Positions 1-9,386 of a stretch of 64,000 bases of DNA are shown piece by piece (the stretch's first letter is position 1; the number at the start of each line of letters is the position of its first letter). A program made the position numbers and the translations under genes. The stretch comes from Candidatus Fimenecus excrementavium (GTDB lineage Bacteria > Bacillota > Clostridia > Oscillospirales > Acutalibacteraceae), in contig DVGI01000015.1 of assembly GCA_018712805.1 (NCBI GenBank), positions 21,533 to 85,532 on the forward strand. Direction: 5' to 3'. The notes under the pieces were generated by a model. It was not told the origin of the DNA. It was given only the letters and a program-made list of their open reading frames with translations, and ran no database searches.

Positions 1-1381
1 TATCGGTCATAAACTCGGAACGGTAACCGATAAGGCCGCGCGCCGGAATTTTGAATTCCAAATGTGTCGAGCCTCCCTCACGCGTACCCATGTTTTCGAG
101 TTCACCGCGTCTTGCACCTATTTTTTGCATAACCGCACCGACATATTCCTCCGGCACTTCGACAATTAATAATTCAATCGGTTCTAAAAGCTGACCGTTT
201 TCCATTTTTGTGATAACCTGCGGGCGGGAAACCTGGAATTCATAGTTTTCACGGCGCATGGTTTCAATCAAAATGGACAAATGCAGTTCGCCGCGGCCGG
301 AAACCTTAAAGCAGTCGGTGGAATCTGTTTCTTCCACGCGCATACTGACGTTGGTTTCTACTTCTTTAAACAGGCGGTCGCGCAAATTGCGGGACGTGAC
401 AAATTTACCGTCCTGGCCGGCAAAGGGGCTGTCGTTAACCATGAAATTCATCGAAATGGTCGGTTCATCGATTTTGACGAACGGCAAAGGCTCTACACAA
501 GACGGGTCGCAAATCGTCTCGCCGATGTTTAAGTCCGCAATACCCGAAACGCAAATCAAATCGCCGACTGCGGCTTCTTCGACTTCCACACGTTTCAAGC
601 CTTCAAACTGATAAAGACGGGAAATCTTCACGTTTTCACGCGAACCGTCGGTTTTGCAAAGCACAACGGTTTCGTTACGTTTGATGCGGCCGCGTTCGAC
701 ACGACCGACACCGATTCGGCCGATATAATCATCATAGTCAAGGCTTGAGAAAAGCACCTGCAACGGGGCATCAATGCCACCTTCCGGGGACTCGATATTT
801 TCGAGAATCGAGTCAAACAGCGGGCGCATATCTCCTTCGCGAACAGTCGGGTCCAAAGAAGCATAGCCGTCACGCGCAGAAGCGTACACAACCGGGAAAT
901 CAATCTGGTCTTCGTTGGCGCCCAGTTCAATAAACAAGTCCAACACTTCGTCGACAACTTCCGCGGGTCGGGCTCCGGGACGATCAATTTTATTGACAAC
1001 GACAATGACTTTCTTTTCGAGCGCCAAGGCCTTACGCAAAACGAAACGGGTTTGCGGCATACAGCCTTCAAAAGCGTCAACCAGCAAAAGCACACCGTCA
1101 ACCATTGTCAAAATGCGTTCGACTTCGCCGCCGAAATCCGCGTGGCCGGGGGTGTCGACGATATTGATTTTTACACCTTTATAATGGACCGATGTATTTT
1201 TGGACAAGATAGTTATGCCGCGTTCCCGCTCCAAGTCGTTAGAGTCCATAACGCGTTCCTGCACAACTTCATTTTGCCGAAAAATGCCGCTTTGTTTCAA
1301 AAGTTGGTCGACCAACGTAGTTTTGCCGTGGTCAACGTGCGCGATAATCGCAATATTTCTCAAATTCTCTCTGCACTTCAA
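1..1381 (-). CDS. typA: Translational GTPase TypA/BipA (partial, C-terminus off the left edge)
   Basis: Ribosome-associated GTPase of the EF-G-like family, involved in stress adaptation and ribosome assembly. Translating the minus strand gives the G1 motif AHVDHGKTT near residue 16, the switch I run ERERGIT, and the G3 motif [14 protein letters not shown]. Near the left edge is the TypA-typical stretch [14 protein letters not shown]. About 460 of the usual ~610 residues are present. I place the start at a TTG (1379-1381) because AAGGTG lies 7 nt upstream; no ATG lies in frame nearby. It is divergent from the DUF4091 gene and has its own promoter. Identity is near certain; the TTG start is inferred. 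Confidence 0.93.
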   Translation of the reverse strand, partial: MKCRENLRNIAIIAHVDHGKTTLVDQLLKQSGIFRQNEVVQERVMDSNDLERERGITILSKNTSVHYKGVKINIVDTPGHADFGGEVERILTMVDGVLLLVDAFEGCMPQTRFVLRKALALEKKVIVVVNKIDRPGARPAEVVDEVLDLFIELGANEDQIDFPVVYASARDGYASLDPTVREGDMRPLFDSILENIESPEGGIDAPLQVLFSSLDYDDYIGRIGVGRVERGRIKRNETVVLCKTDGSRENVKISRLYQFEGLKRVEVEEAAVGDLICVSGIADLNIGETICDPSCVEPLPFVKIDEPTISMNFMVNDSPFAGQDGKFVTSRNLRDRLFKEVETNVSMRVEETDSTDCFKVSGRGELHLSILIETMRRENYEFQVSRPQVITKMENGQLLEPIELLIVEVPEEYVGAVMQKIGARRGELENMGTREGGSTHLEFKIPARGLIGYRSEFMTD

Positions 1382-1417
1382 ACGTTTTCACCTTCACACA
1401 TAAATTCACAGTATGGT

Positions 1418-1446
1418 ATTTTATCACTTTCTTTGCCGGTTGACAA
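1418..1446 (-). promoter_or_regulatory. Sigma-A promoter of typA
   Basis: On the minus strand TTGTCA (1441-1446) and TAAAAT (1418-1423) are separated by exactly 17 bp. The -10 box is about 36 bp upstream of the TTG start of typA. Confidence 0.75.
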
Positions 1447-1467
1447 GCGCACAAACGAACATAAGCC

Positions 1468-1496
1468 TTTACAAATCAAAAGATTTTTTGTAAAAT
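1468..1496 (+). promoter_or_regulatory. Sigma-A promoter of the DUF4091 gene
   Basis: TTTACA (1468-1473), a 17-bp spacer and TAAAAT (1491-1496), about 30 bp upstream of the ATG at 1526. It lies back to back with the typA promoter. Confidence 0.7.
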
Positions 1497-1525
1497 ATTC
1501 TAAAAATATCCGATGAGGTGAACAC

Positions 1526-3166
1526 ATGGCAATCCTTGATAAAGCGCTGATTTTTTCTTCGCTTGAAAAGATTTTTCCAAATGAACCGTTACCTGAGAAC
1601 ACTTTACCTGCGCTTTCTGTTTTAAAAAATGAAAAAGCTGATTTTCAAATTGCTTTTTCTGCCAAGAAAGGCGATACGGTTTCTTTTTCGGCTGACGGCG
1701 AACTTTCTGCCTGTTTGCGTTTTTTCACCGTGCGTCTAATTCCCGCCGGCTTAAATGCGCCTAAAAAGTCGGACGATTATTTTATTTCCAAAAATAAAAC
1801 TGAATATCCGGAATTGCTTTGGCCGATTGCAAATGAATTCACCGCAGAATATGACGGTGTAAACACCGTTTGGTGTGAAATTTTACCTTCCCCCCTGCTT
1901 CCCGCCGGTGAACATACAATTGATTTTCAAATTAAAGTCGGCGAAAATCCGCCGATGAAATGCAGTATAGATATAACCGTTATTGACGCGGAACTTCCGA
2001 AGCAAGAACTTATTTACACAAACTGGTTTCACTCGGATTGCTTAATGGAATATTACAAAATTCCTGTTTTTTCGGAGAAGTACTGGCGTGTTACGGAAAG
2101 CTTTTTGAAGCGCGCCAACGAATACGGCATGAACTGCGTTTTAACGCCGCTGTTTACTCCGCCGCTTGACACACAGGTCGGCAAAGAACGCCCGACCGTG
2201 CAGTTGGTCGATGTGAAAGTGATCGGCAATAATCAATATGCTTTCGGATTTGAAAAATTAGACAGCTGGCTTTCTATGTGCGACCGCTGCGGCATAGAAT
2301 ACTATGAAATGAGCCATCTGTTTACCCAGTGGGGCGCAAAACATGCGCCGAAAATTATGGCGGAAGTAAACGGTGAAACCAAGCAAATATTCGGCTGGAA
2401 AACACGCGCCGCCGGAAAAGAATACAAGACTTTTCTGCACCAGTTTTCCGCGGCACTGATAGAATATATTGACCGCAAAGGGATTCGTGAAAAGTGTCTT
2501 TTCCACGTTTCTGACGAACCCAGCGGGCTGATGATTTTCTCTTACAAAAAAGCAAGCCGCATTGTGCATGAATGCTTCAAAGGCTTTAAAATTATTGATG
2601 CGCTTTCGGATTACCGTGTTTTTAAAATGGGCTTAATTGAATTGCCGGTTCCGGCAAACGACCATATAAAACCGTTCATCGGAAAAGTAAAAGAGCTATG
2701 GACCTATTACTGCTGTGTGCAGGCGGACCATTATGTTTCGAACCGCTTTTTCTCGATGCCCTCGGCGCGTACCCGTGTTTTAGGGCTTCAGCTTTATAAA
2801 TTTGATGTACGCGGCTTTTTACACTGGGGCTACAATTTCTATTTTTCCCAGTATTCCAAAGGTCTTATTGACCCTTACAAAGTTACCGATGCCGGCGGCA
2901 GTTTTTCTTCCGGCGACAGCTTTGTGGTCTATCCGGGTGAAAACGGAGAGCCGTTGGACTCTTTACGGCTGCATGTATTCTATAACGGATTGGAAGACAT
3001 GTTGGCGCTGAAACTTTTGGAATCCAAAATCGGCAAAGAAAAAACGGATGCTATTTTGGAAGAAGGCTTAGAAAAGCCGCTTACGTTCCGCGATTATCCG
3101 CACAGCGCAGACTGGCTTTTAAAAACACGTGAACGCATTAATCGTGCAATCGCAGAAAATCTTTAA
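1526..3166 (+). CDS. GH123-like / DUF4091 domain protein
   Basis: A 546-residue protein without a signal peptide, so probably cytoplasmic. The N-terminal ~160 residues look like a beta-rich domain. The rest matches the DUF4091/GH123 TIM barrel, whose characterised members are N-acetylgalactosaminidases working by substrate assistance through an Asp-Glu pair. Such a pair is visible in FHVSDEPS near residue 330, and the C-terminal part carries the family-typical HWGYNFY and DSLRLHVFYNGLEDML. Start: ATG with GATGAGGTG 5 nt upstream. It is monocistronic between a promoter and a bidirectional terminator. Family assignment is good; the sugar substrate cannot be told from sequence. Confidence 0.78.
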   Translation: MAILDKALIFSSLEKIFPNEPLPENTLPALSVLKNEKADFQIAFSAKKGDTVSFSADGELSACLRFFTVRLIPAGLNAPKKSDDYFISKNKTEYPELLWPIANEFTAEYDGVNTVWCEILPSPLLPAGEHTIDFQIKVGENPPMKCSIDITVIDAELPKQELIYTNWFHSDCLMEYYKIPVFSEKYWRVTESFLKRANEYGMNCVLTPLFTPPLDTQVGKERPTVQLVDVKVIGNNQYAFGFEKLDSWLSMCDRCGIEYYEMSHLFTQWGAKHAPKIMAEVNGETKQIFGWKTRAAGKEYKTFLHQFSAALIEYIDRKGIREKCLFHVSDEPSGLMIFSYKKASRIVHECFKGFKIIDALSDYRVFKMGLIELPVPANDHIKPFIGKVKELWTYYCCVQADHYVSNRFFSMPSARTRVLGLQLYKFDVRGFLHWGYNFYFSQYSKGLIDPYKVTDAGGSFSSGDSFVVYPGENGEPLDSLRLHVFYNGLEDMLALKLLESKIGKEKTDAILEEGLEKPLTFRDYPHSADWLLKTRERINRAIAENL

Positions 3167-3171
3167 GAGAC

Positions 3172-3216
3172 AAGAAAAAAAGCAGTGTAGTTTTTGAAAA
3201 CTACACTGCTTTTTTG
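3172..3216. terminator. Bidirectional intrinsic terminator
   Basis: Near-perfect inverted repeat with arms AGCAGTGTAG (3181-3190) and CTACACTGCT (3201-3210), extended by an A-run on the left and a T-run on the right. It serves the convergent genes ending at 3166 and 3227. Confidence 0.9.
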
Positions 3217-3226
3217 CGTTTTAAAT

Positions 3227-4750
3227 TTACGCCGCTTCTTTAATTATGCCCCAGCTATATTCCGAAACCGGTTTGTTATTTGCATAATCATATTCGTAAT
3301 ACGTCGCGGTCAATTTTTCTTTCGTAACGGTAATGACGGAATAGCCGGCGGTGTTGTCGTCAAGCGCCTTGGTTTTTGCGAAAAATGCGGGATTATATTC
3401 GTCCACGACACCGCGGTTTTGGTTGCCTGCCGCGCCGGACATCAAATAGACGGGCGCAGTTGGTGCTTCAAAATAGGTACAGCCGTTTTCCGTGACGGTC
3501 TTCGTTTGTAACGGTGTGCTGTTCGCGTCCATCGGGTAAGTCAGCGCAAACACATGGTCATGCCCTTGCAGCACCAAATCCACGTCATATTGGTTCAGCA
3601 CCGGCGCCAAAGATTCACGCAAAGCAAGCGCAACCCCGTTTCGGTCTTCCGACGAACCGTATTTTCCCGGGGAATAAAGCGGGTTGTGAATCGAAACAAT
3701 AATCCACGACTTTTCGGTAGATGCAAGGTCACTTTGAAGCCACGCCAACTGTTCTTTCCCGACGCCTTTTTTGCTCGAATCGCCGGAGGAAAGCACGACA
3801 AAATGAATGTCGCCGTAGTCAAAGGAATAATACTGCCCGTTCTCGGTGTCCTGTTTCGGCAGTTTAACGGTTGTGTGGTTATACTCAATGTCGTCGGTTC
3901 CGTCGGTGTAATCCGACCAATAGGAGTGGTTGCCGGACACGAGCATAATCGGAATCGAAGAAACATATTTGCGCACATGGGAAAGCATTTGCGTCCAAAG
4001 GGCTTCCTGGTTGCCGTATTGCACCATGTCACCTGTGTGCATAATCAAATCTATTTTTTCGGTGTGCGTTTGCGCATCAGCCATGAGTTTTTCCCACACT
4101 GCGCCGTTATACTCTTCGTCCTGCGTGTCGCTTACATGTAAAAATGTTACAGACTCAGGCGACGCTTCCGCCGTTGTAAACGCAGCACTGTATTTTGCTT
4201 GGCCGGCGGAATTGAAAATGGTATAAGAATATTCTGTTCCGGCTTTTAAATCATAAATGACCGCGCGGTTGACATAATCTTCCGACGCTTCGTCACTGAA
4301 AGCGTCCACCGTATATTGTGTGCCGGTCGGATTTTCCGTAAACACAACTTGGAACGCGTCCTGCTTTTCGCTGTGCCATGTTAAGCTGTAAGCATTCTGC
4401 GTTGTGTCATATAGCGAAAGCAAAAGGCTTGTAATTTCCTGCTCGGGTTTTTCGGAAAGGGTTTCAGCGGTCACGCGAATTTCGGTTTCCGGCGTGTAAT
4501 TTCCGATTTTACAGCTGTCGTTCACCGCCCAGACGCGTTCCCCGTCCACAGTAACATCCGATAAGTAACTGTTTTCCGCTTTATTAAGCTTCAAAACACC
4601 GTTTTCAAACGTTGCATCCACGCCGTCGCCGTAAATGCGAATTTCCGGGCCGTTCGGCGTTTGAATGACTAGTGTTGCACGTCCGGTGCACGCCGTGCAG
4701 GAAATCAGTAAGGCGAACAAGGAAATCACAACAAGAAGTTTTTTATGCAT
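3227..4750 (-). CDS. Lipoprotein metallophosphoesterase (purple-acid-phosphatase-like)
   Basis: About 507 residues. The N-terminal signal peptide ends in a lipobox (LLISC), so the protein is probably membrane-anchored and extracellular. An N-terminal fibronectin-III-like domain typical of purple acid phosphatases spans roughly residues 110-195. The calcineurin-like domain follows, with HVSDTQ, MHTGDMV, SGNHSYW, SIHNPLY and LQGHDH providing the two-metal ligands. I start at the second ATG (4750) because GGAGG sits 7 nt upstream of it and only 1 nt from the first. It lies 22 bp downstream of the phosphatase/RimI fusion, so it is probably the last gene of the polA unit. The substrate (phosphate monoester or nucleotide) is unknown. 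Confidence 0.85.
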   Translation of the reverse strand: MHKKLLVVISLFALLISCTACTGRATLVIQTPNGPEIRIYGDGVDATFENGVLKLNKAENSYLSDVTVDGERVWAVNDSCKIGNYTPETEIRVTAETLSEKPEQEITSLLLSLYDTTQNAYSLTWHSEKQDAFQVVFTENPTGTQYTVDAFSDEASEDYVNRAVIYDLKAGTEYSYTIFNSAGQAKYSAAFTTAEASPESVTFLHVSDTQDEEYNGAVWEKLMADAQTHTEKIDLIMHTGDMVQYGNQEALWTQMLSHVRKYVSSIPIMLVSGNHSYWSDYTDGTDDIEYNHTTVKLPKQDTENGQYYSFDYGDIHFVVLSSGDSSKKGVGKEQLAWLQSDLASTEKSWIIVSIHNPLYSPGKYGSSEDRNGVALALRESLAPVLNQYDVDLVLQGHDHVFALTYPMDANSTPLQTKTVTENGCTYFEAPTAPVYLMSGAAGNQNRGVVDEYNPAFFAKTKALDDNTAGYSVITVTKEKLTATYYEYDYANNKPVSEYSWGIIKEAA

Positions 4751-4772
4751 TTTCATTCCTCCAATGTAATGT

Positions 4773-5657
4773 TTATGGATTTGCCTTTTTGTCTGTTAAA
4801 TTAAAATCCAGCGTGTAAATCAACGCGTCTTCTTCCGGGTCCGAATAAAACCGCTTGCGTTGTCCGCGCTCAGTAAATCCGAAAGATTGATACAGCGCGA
4901 TGGCAGGCGCATTGCTTTCACGCACTTCCAAAGTGAGAAAAGTCGCATTTTCGGACTTGCACTGTGCAATCAGCTTTGTTAGCAACGCTTTTGCAATGCC
5001 TTTTTTGCGGTGTTCGGGCAACACGGCGACATTTGTAACATACACTTCCCCCGAAATGTTGTTAGCACCGATATAGCCGACCGCCATACCGTCCAGTATA
5101 GCTACAAAAAAACGTGCAGTATCGTTATCCAGTTCTTCTGAAAGTGACTGTTCACTCCAAGGGTGCACAAAACAGGCTTTTTCAATCGCCGCAACCCCCG
5201 CAATATCACTTTTTGTCATCGGGTGAATCTCGTCAAACCCAAAGACAAGTCGAAAAACCTGCGGCATTTTTTCGTAAATTTCCCGACAACATACGTTATA
5301 TCGCTCTAAATCACCGTCGAACGGGTCGGAAACCTGAAGCGTTAAAAAGTTGGCGTGCGGCACAAACTGCCGCAAAACAGATTCGTGGGACGGCGACATG
5401 CAGATATAGTAATTTTCTTCACTTAAATCATATTGCGAAAGTGCGTTGGAACGGTGCGCGGAAATATCGGCGCCGTATTTTTTGGCCGCCAAAACTGCAT
5501 TATCGCTCGGCGGTGCGCCGACCGTTGCCGCAAGTCCGGCACTTTTCACACTGCAAAGCGAAGAAAGCCCCTGCTTTTCGAGTTCCGCACAAAACAGGCC
5601 TTCCGCCATAGGACTGCGGCAGGTATTTCCCGTGCAGATAAAATATACATTTTTCAT
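4773..5657 (-). CDS. Fused protein-arginine/tyrosine phosphatase (YwlE-like) and RimI-type N-acetyltransferase
   Basis: 294 residues with two complete enzymes. Residues 1 to ~148 form a low-molecular-weight phosphatase: the P-loop CTGNTCRSPMAE holds the Cys nucleophile and Arg, and DPF near 115 supplies the general acid. Thr after Asn in the loop is the feature that gives Bacillus YwlE phospho-arginine specificity. Residues ~149-294 form a GNAT domain like RimI (ribosomal protein S18 N-alpha acetyltransferase), with VTNVAVLPEHRKKGIAKALL as the acetyl-CoA loop and LEVRESNAPAIALYQSFGF downstream. It starts 9 bp after polA. The two halves are normally separate genes; I see no frameshift or internal start that would split them. 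Both activities are inferred from motifs. Confidence 0.85.
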   Translation of the reverse strand: MKNVYFICTGNTCRSPMAEGLFCAELEKQGLSSLCSVKSAGLAATVGAPPSDNAVLAAKKYGADISAHRSNALSQYDLSEENYYICMSPSHESVLRQFVPHANFLTLQVSDPFDGDLERYNVCCREIYEKMPQVFRLVFGFDEIHPMTKSDIAGVAAIEKACFVHPWSEQSLSEELDNDTARFFVAILDGMAVGYIGANNISGEVYVTNVAVLPEHRKKGIAKALLTKLIAQCKSENATFLTLEVRESNAPAIALYQSFGFTERGQRKRFYSDPEEDALIYTLDFNLTDKKANP

Positions 5658-5666
5658 GGAAGTAGA

Positions 5667-8240
5667 TTACCCCTTTGCGTCATACCAGGTTTTTCCGATA
5701 TTGGCATCGCTTTTCAATCGCACTTTCATTTTGCAGGCGTTTTCCATTTCTTCGGAAACAATTTTCGCCGCGTGCTCAGCTTCCGCCTCCGGCGCTTCGA
5801 CAATCAACTCGTCGTGCACCTGTAAAATCAGTTTTGCCTGCATATTTTCCGCTTTCAAGCGGTTATAAACGCGAATCATGGCAATTTTTATAATGTCCGC
5901 CGCGGTGCCTTGAATCGGCATATTGCGCGCTACGCGCTCGCCGAACGCGCGAAGCATACCGTTTGAGGAAGCAAGCTCCGGCAAATAGCGGCGGCGAGCG
6001 AATAAAGTCTTGACGTAGCCGTCTTTTTTCGCCTGTTCCACAACCTTTTCCATATAGCTGTTGACGCCGGCGTAATGGTGAAGATAATCTTTGATGTATT
6101 TATCCGCTTCCGCTCGAGTGACGCCGATGTCTTTACTTAAGGAAAACGCTCCGATACCGTACACAATGCCGAAATTCACGGCTTTTGCGCGACTGCGCAT
6201 TAAGGGTGTGACCATTTCCGGCGGCATGTGAAACACCTGTGACGCGGTAATTGTGTGAATATCCGCGTCGGCGTTAAACGCGTCAATCATGGCTTTGTCA
6301 TCGGCAATGTCTGCAAGTACGCGCAGTTCAATTTGGGAATAGTCTGCGTCTACAAGCAAATTCCCTTCGCCCGCAAGAAAGAATTTCCGCATTTCTCGGC
6401 CCAACTCCTGCCGAACGGGAATATTCTGCAAATTCGGCTCGGTGGAAGAAATTCTGCCGGTGCGTGTTTCGGTTTGGTTGAAGCTTGAGTGAATCCGCCC
6501 GTCTTTGCCGATGACTTTCAAAAGCCCGTCGCAATAGGTGGATTTTAATTTTGCAAGCGTGCGATATTCCAAAATATCGCGCACAATCTCATATTCGCTT
6601 GCTAGCCCCTCGAGCACCTCGGCGTTTGTGGAATAACCGGTTTTGGTTTTCTTTTTCGCCGGCAGTTTCAGTTTTTCAAACAAAACGACACCAAGCTGTT
6701 TCGGCGAGTTGATATTAAACTCCTCTCCGGCGAGGTCATAAATCTGCGCTTGCAGAGCATCAATGCGACCGGTGAGCATTTCAGAAAATTGTTGAATCCC
6801 CTCTTTATCCACCAAAACACCGACGCGTTCCATAGATGCGAGCACTTCTGCTAACGGAATTTCAATTGTCCGAAGCAATTCGAGCTGCTCGAAGCCTTCC
6901 AGTTTCACTTCAATTTTTTTTGCGAGCGTACGCAAATTGGCGCAGTCGGATGCGAGCGGTAACTCACTTTCCGCCGACACCGTTGACGGGCAATATTCTT
7001 GAATCAGGCGGTTCAAGTTATAATCTTTTGCGGACGGATTCAAAAGATAGGCTCCGAGTGTAATGTCGCAAGTGATATTTTTTGCACTTACACCGTTTTC
7101 CATAGCGAAAGCGAAAATTTCTTTTGAAGAAAACACTTTTTTCTCAAATTTTTCGTCTTGTAAAAGCGCTAAAAATCTCGATTTTTCTTTTTCGTTCTGC
7201 AAATCAGCGCAAAGCACAAAAGTTTCGTCTGAAAACCAAACGTGTTCTTTACTTTCGAAAAGGAAATTAACACACGTCGAAGCGGAAAGTTTTTCAAAAA
7301 GTTCTTTTGTCAATTCGGTATATACAGGCAGTTTTTCGGCTTTTTCTTGTTTCGGTTGGGTAGGTGCCGCAACGCCGTTTAGATGGAGTTTTTCTAAAAT
7401 TTTAAACATTTCCAAAGACACGAGCAGGCTTGTTGCCTCCTGCACATCCGGCGCTTTTTTTACGTAGTCGGCCAAATTTGTGTCCACAGGTGCGTCTAAA
7501 TCAATCGTACCGAGTTTATAGCTTAAATACGCCATGTCTTTGTCTGCCGTAAGTTTTTGACGCACGCCGGATTTAATGTCAATCTCGTCTAAATGGTCAT
7601 AAATATTGTCAATCGACTGAAAGCGAACGATTAAATCTTCCGCGGTCTTTTTGCCGATACCGGCAACGCCCGGAATATTGTCGGAACTGTCGCCCATCAG
7701 GGCTTTAATATCAATCATCTGCTTCGGTGTCACGCCGTAATCTTCTAAAATACGTGCTTCATCATAGACATTGGTTTCCGGCCTGCCCATTTTTGTTGCG
7801 GCGAGCAATACGCGGACATTCGGACGCACCAGTTGCAAGCTGTCGCGATCACCGGTGGCGATATAACATTCGTCTTCCGGCGCAATATGCGCGGAAAGCG
7901 TGCCGATGATGTCGTCCGCTTCATAGCCTTCTTTGGTGACAATTTGATAGCCGAGTGCGGCAAGGAGTTCTTTAAGCACCGGCATTTGTTCGGCAAGCTC
8001 CGGCGGCATACCTTTTCGGTTCGCCTTATAGCCGTCATACATTTTGTGTCGAAACGTCGGCGCTTTTAAGTCAAACGTCACGGCGACAGCATCCGGCGAA
8101 ACATCTTCCTCCAGTTTCAAAAGGATATTCATAAAACCGTAAATCGCGTTGGTATACCGTCCGTCTTTCGTGGTCAGCAGTTTGATGCCGTAAAACGCGC
8201 GGTTTAAAATACTGTTTCCGTCTAAAACCAGTAATTTCAT
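5667..8240 (-). CDS. polA: DNA polymerase I
   Basis: 857 residues. Fills gaps and removes RNA primers in replication and repair. The N-terminal 5'-3' nuclease (residues 1-~290) begins MKLLVLDGNSILNRAF and keeps the acidic cluster (ATGDRDSLQL, MGDSSDNIPG). The middle 3'-5' exonuclease fold lacks the DxE catalytic residues, as in many Firmicutes enzymes, so no proofreading is expected. The polymerase part has motif A DADYSQIELR, the O-helix RSRAKAVNFGIVYGI and motif C QVHDELI. Start: ATG with GGAG 7 nt upstream. It heads a unit with the phosphatase/RimI fusion and the phosphoesterase. Confidence 0.97.
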   Translation of the reverse strand: MKLLVLDGNSILNRAFYGIKLLTTKDGRYTNAIYGFMNILLKLEEDVSPDAVAVTFDLKAPTFRHKMYDGYKANRKGMPPELAEQMPVLKELLAALGYQIVTKEGYEADDIIGTLSAHIAPEDECYIATGDRDSLQLVRPNVRVLLAATKMGRPETNVYDEARILEDYGVTPKQMIDIKALMGDSSDNIPGVAGIGKKTAEDLIVRFQSIDNIYDHLDEIDIKSGVRQKLTADKDMAYLSYKLGTIDLDAPVDTNLADYVKKAPDVQEATSLLVSLEMFKILEKLHLNGVAAPTQPKQEKAEKLPVYTELTKELFEKLSASTCVNFLFESKEHVWFSDETFVLCADLQNEKEKSRFLALLQDEKFEKKVFSSKEIFAFAMENGVSAKNITCDITLGAYLLNPSAKDYNLNRLIQEYCPSTVSAESELPLASDCANLRTLAKKIEVKLEGFEQLELLRTIEIPLAEVLASMERVGVLVDKEGIQQFSEMLTGRIDALQAQIYDLAGEEFNINSPKQLGVVLFEKLKLPAKKKTKTGYSTNAEVLEGLASEYEIVRDILEYRTLAKLKSTYCDGLLKVIGKDGRIHSSFNQTETRTGRISSTEPNLQNIPVRQELGREMRKFFLAGEGNLLVDADYSQIELRVLADIADDKAMIDAFNADADIHTITASQVFHMPPEMVTPLMRSRAKAVNFGIVYGIGAFSLSKDIGVTRAEADKYIKDYLHHYAGVNSYMEKVVEQAKKDGYVKTLFARRRYLPELASSNGMLRAFGERVARNMPIQGTAADIIKIAMIRVYNRLKAENMQAKLILQVHDELIVEAPEAEAEHAAKIVSEEMENACKMKVRLKSDANIGKTWYDAKG

Positions 8241-8314
8241 AGCAAAACTCCAAATAATTGTTTATTTCTTTTAGGATACCACAAAACGGCACGGATTGCA
8301 CGAGATTTTTCAAG

Positions 8315-8343
8315 TTGTTTTAAAGTCAAAAATGTGCTATACT
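8315..8343 (+). promoter_or_regulatory. Sigma-A promoter of dusB
   Basis: TTGTTT (8315-8320), 17-bp spacer, TATACT (8338-8343), 29 bp before the dusB ATG. Confidence 0.7.
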
Positions 8344-8371
8344 GTCTGCATTCTGAAATTTAGGTGTAACT

Positions 8372-9340
8372 ATGGAAATAGGAAATTTAAAAATAAAAGG
8401 CTGTGCCGCACTTGCGCCGATGGCGGGGGTCGCCGACCGGGCTTTTCGGGAACTGTGCGTTTCCTACGGCGCGGCCTATGTTGTGTCGGAAATGATCAGC
8501 TCCAAAGGCGTTTCTTTAGGCGACCGAAAGTCGAAAGCGCTGATGCAGTTGTCCGACGAAGAGCGACCGGCCGGCGTGCAGATTTTCGGAAATGACCCGT
8601 CCGTGATGGCGCAATCTGTTAAAATCGTTTTGGGCGTTTTGCCGGATTTTGTGGACATCAATATGGGATGCCCTGCACCGAAAATTGCCGGAAACGGCGG
8701 CGGTGCGTCGTTAATGCGTCACCCGCAGCTTGCCAAAGAAATTGTGGAAGCGGCCGTTGCCGCGTGCGGCAGTGTTCCTGTAACCGTGAAAATCAGAAGC
8801 GGCTGGGATTTTGAAAATTTAAACGCCGTTGAAATGGCACAAAATGCGGAAAACGCCGGCGCAGTGGCCGTAACCGTACACGGAAGAACCCGCCAGCAAA
8901 TGTATGCGCCGCCGGTTGACCACCAAATGATTTCGGAAGTGAAAAAAAGCGTTTCGATTCCGGTTGTCGGCAACGGCGATATTGTCGACGGTCCGTCGGC
9001 TGCCAAAATGCTCGAAGAGACCAACTGTGACTTTTTAATGGTCGGTCGCGGCGCACTCGGGAGGCCGTGGGTGTTTTCTCAAATTAACGCCTACTTGCAA
9101 AACGGAATTATTTTGCCTGAGCCGCCTGTCAGCGAACGCATGCGCGTTATGGTGAAGCATGTCCGCAAAATCTGCGAATACAAAGGCGAGCGCATCGGTA
9201 TTCGTGAAGCACGCAAGCACGCGGCCTGGTACGCAAAAGGGATTCGCGGTGCGGCAAAATATCGAAAAGATTTAAGCCTGATTGAAAGCATTGAACAGCT
9301 CGAAGAACTCGCATTTAAAATCACAAAAGAAAACATGTAA
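8372..9340 (+). CDS. dusB: tRNA-dihydrouridine synthase
   Basis: 322-residue FMN enzyme that reduces uridines in the tRNA D-loop. Diagnostic stretches are LAPMAGVADRAFR at the N-terminus, VDINMGCPAPKIAGNGGGASL with the catalytic Cys, KIRSGWD, TVHGRTRQQMY and VVGNGDI. Length is normal for the family. Start ATG is preceded by AGGTG 5 nt upstream. It stands alone, divergent from polA and convergent with spo0A. Confidence 0.95.
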   Translation: MEIGNLKIKGCAALAPMAGVADRAFRELCVSYGAAYVVSEMISSKGVSLGDRKSKALMQLSDEERPAGVQIFGNDPSVMAQSVKIVLGVLPDFVDINMGCPAPKIAGNGGGASLMRHPQLAKEIVEAAVAACGSVPVTVKIRSGWDFENLNAVEMAQNAENAGAVAVTVHGRTRQQMYAPPVDHQMISEVKKSVSIPVVGNGDIVDGPSAAKMLEETNCDFLMVGRGALGRPWVFSQINAYLQNGIILPEPPVSERMRVMVKHVRKICEYKGERIGIREARKHAAWYAKGIRGAAKYRKDLSLIESIEQLEELAFKITKENM

Positions 9341-9380
9341 AAAAACCGGCAAAGGTTCGCCCTTGCCGGTTTTCATTTTT
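9341..9380. terminator. Bidirectional terminator between dusB and spo0A
   Basis: Arms ACCGGCAAAGG and CCCTTGCCGGT (one mismatch) around a TTCG loop, flanked by an A-run on the left and a T-rich run on the right. Confidence 0.85.
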
Positions 9381-9386
9381 CTTTTT

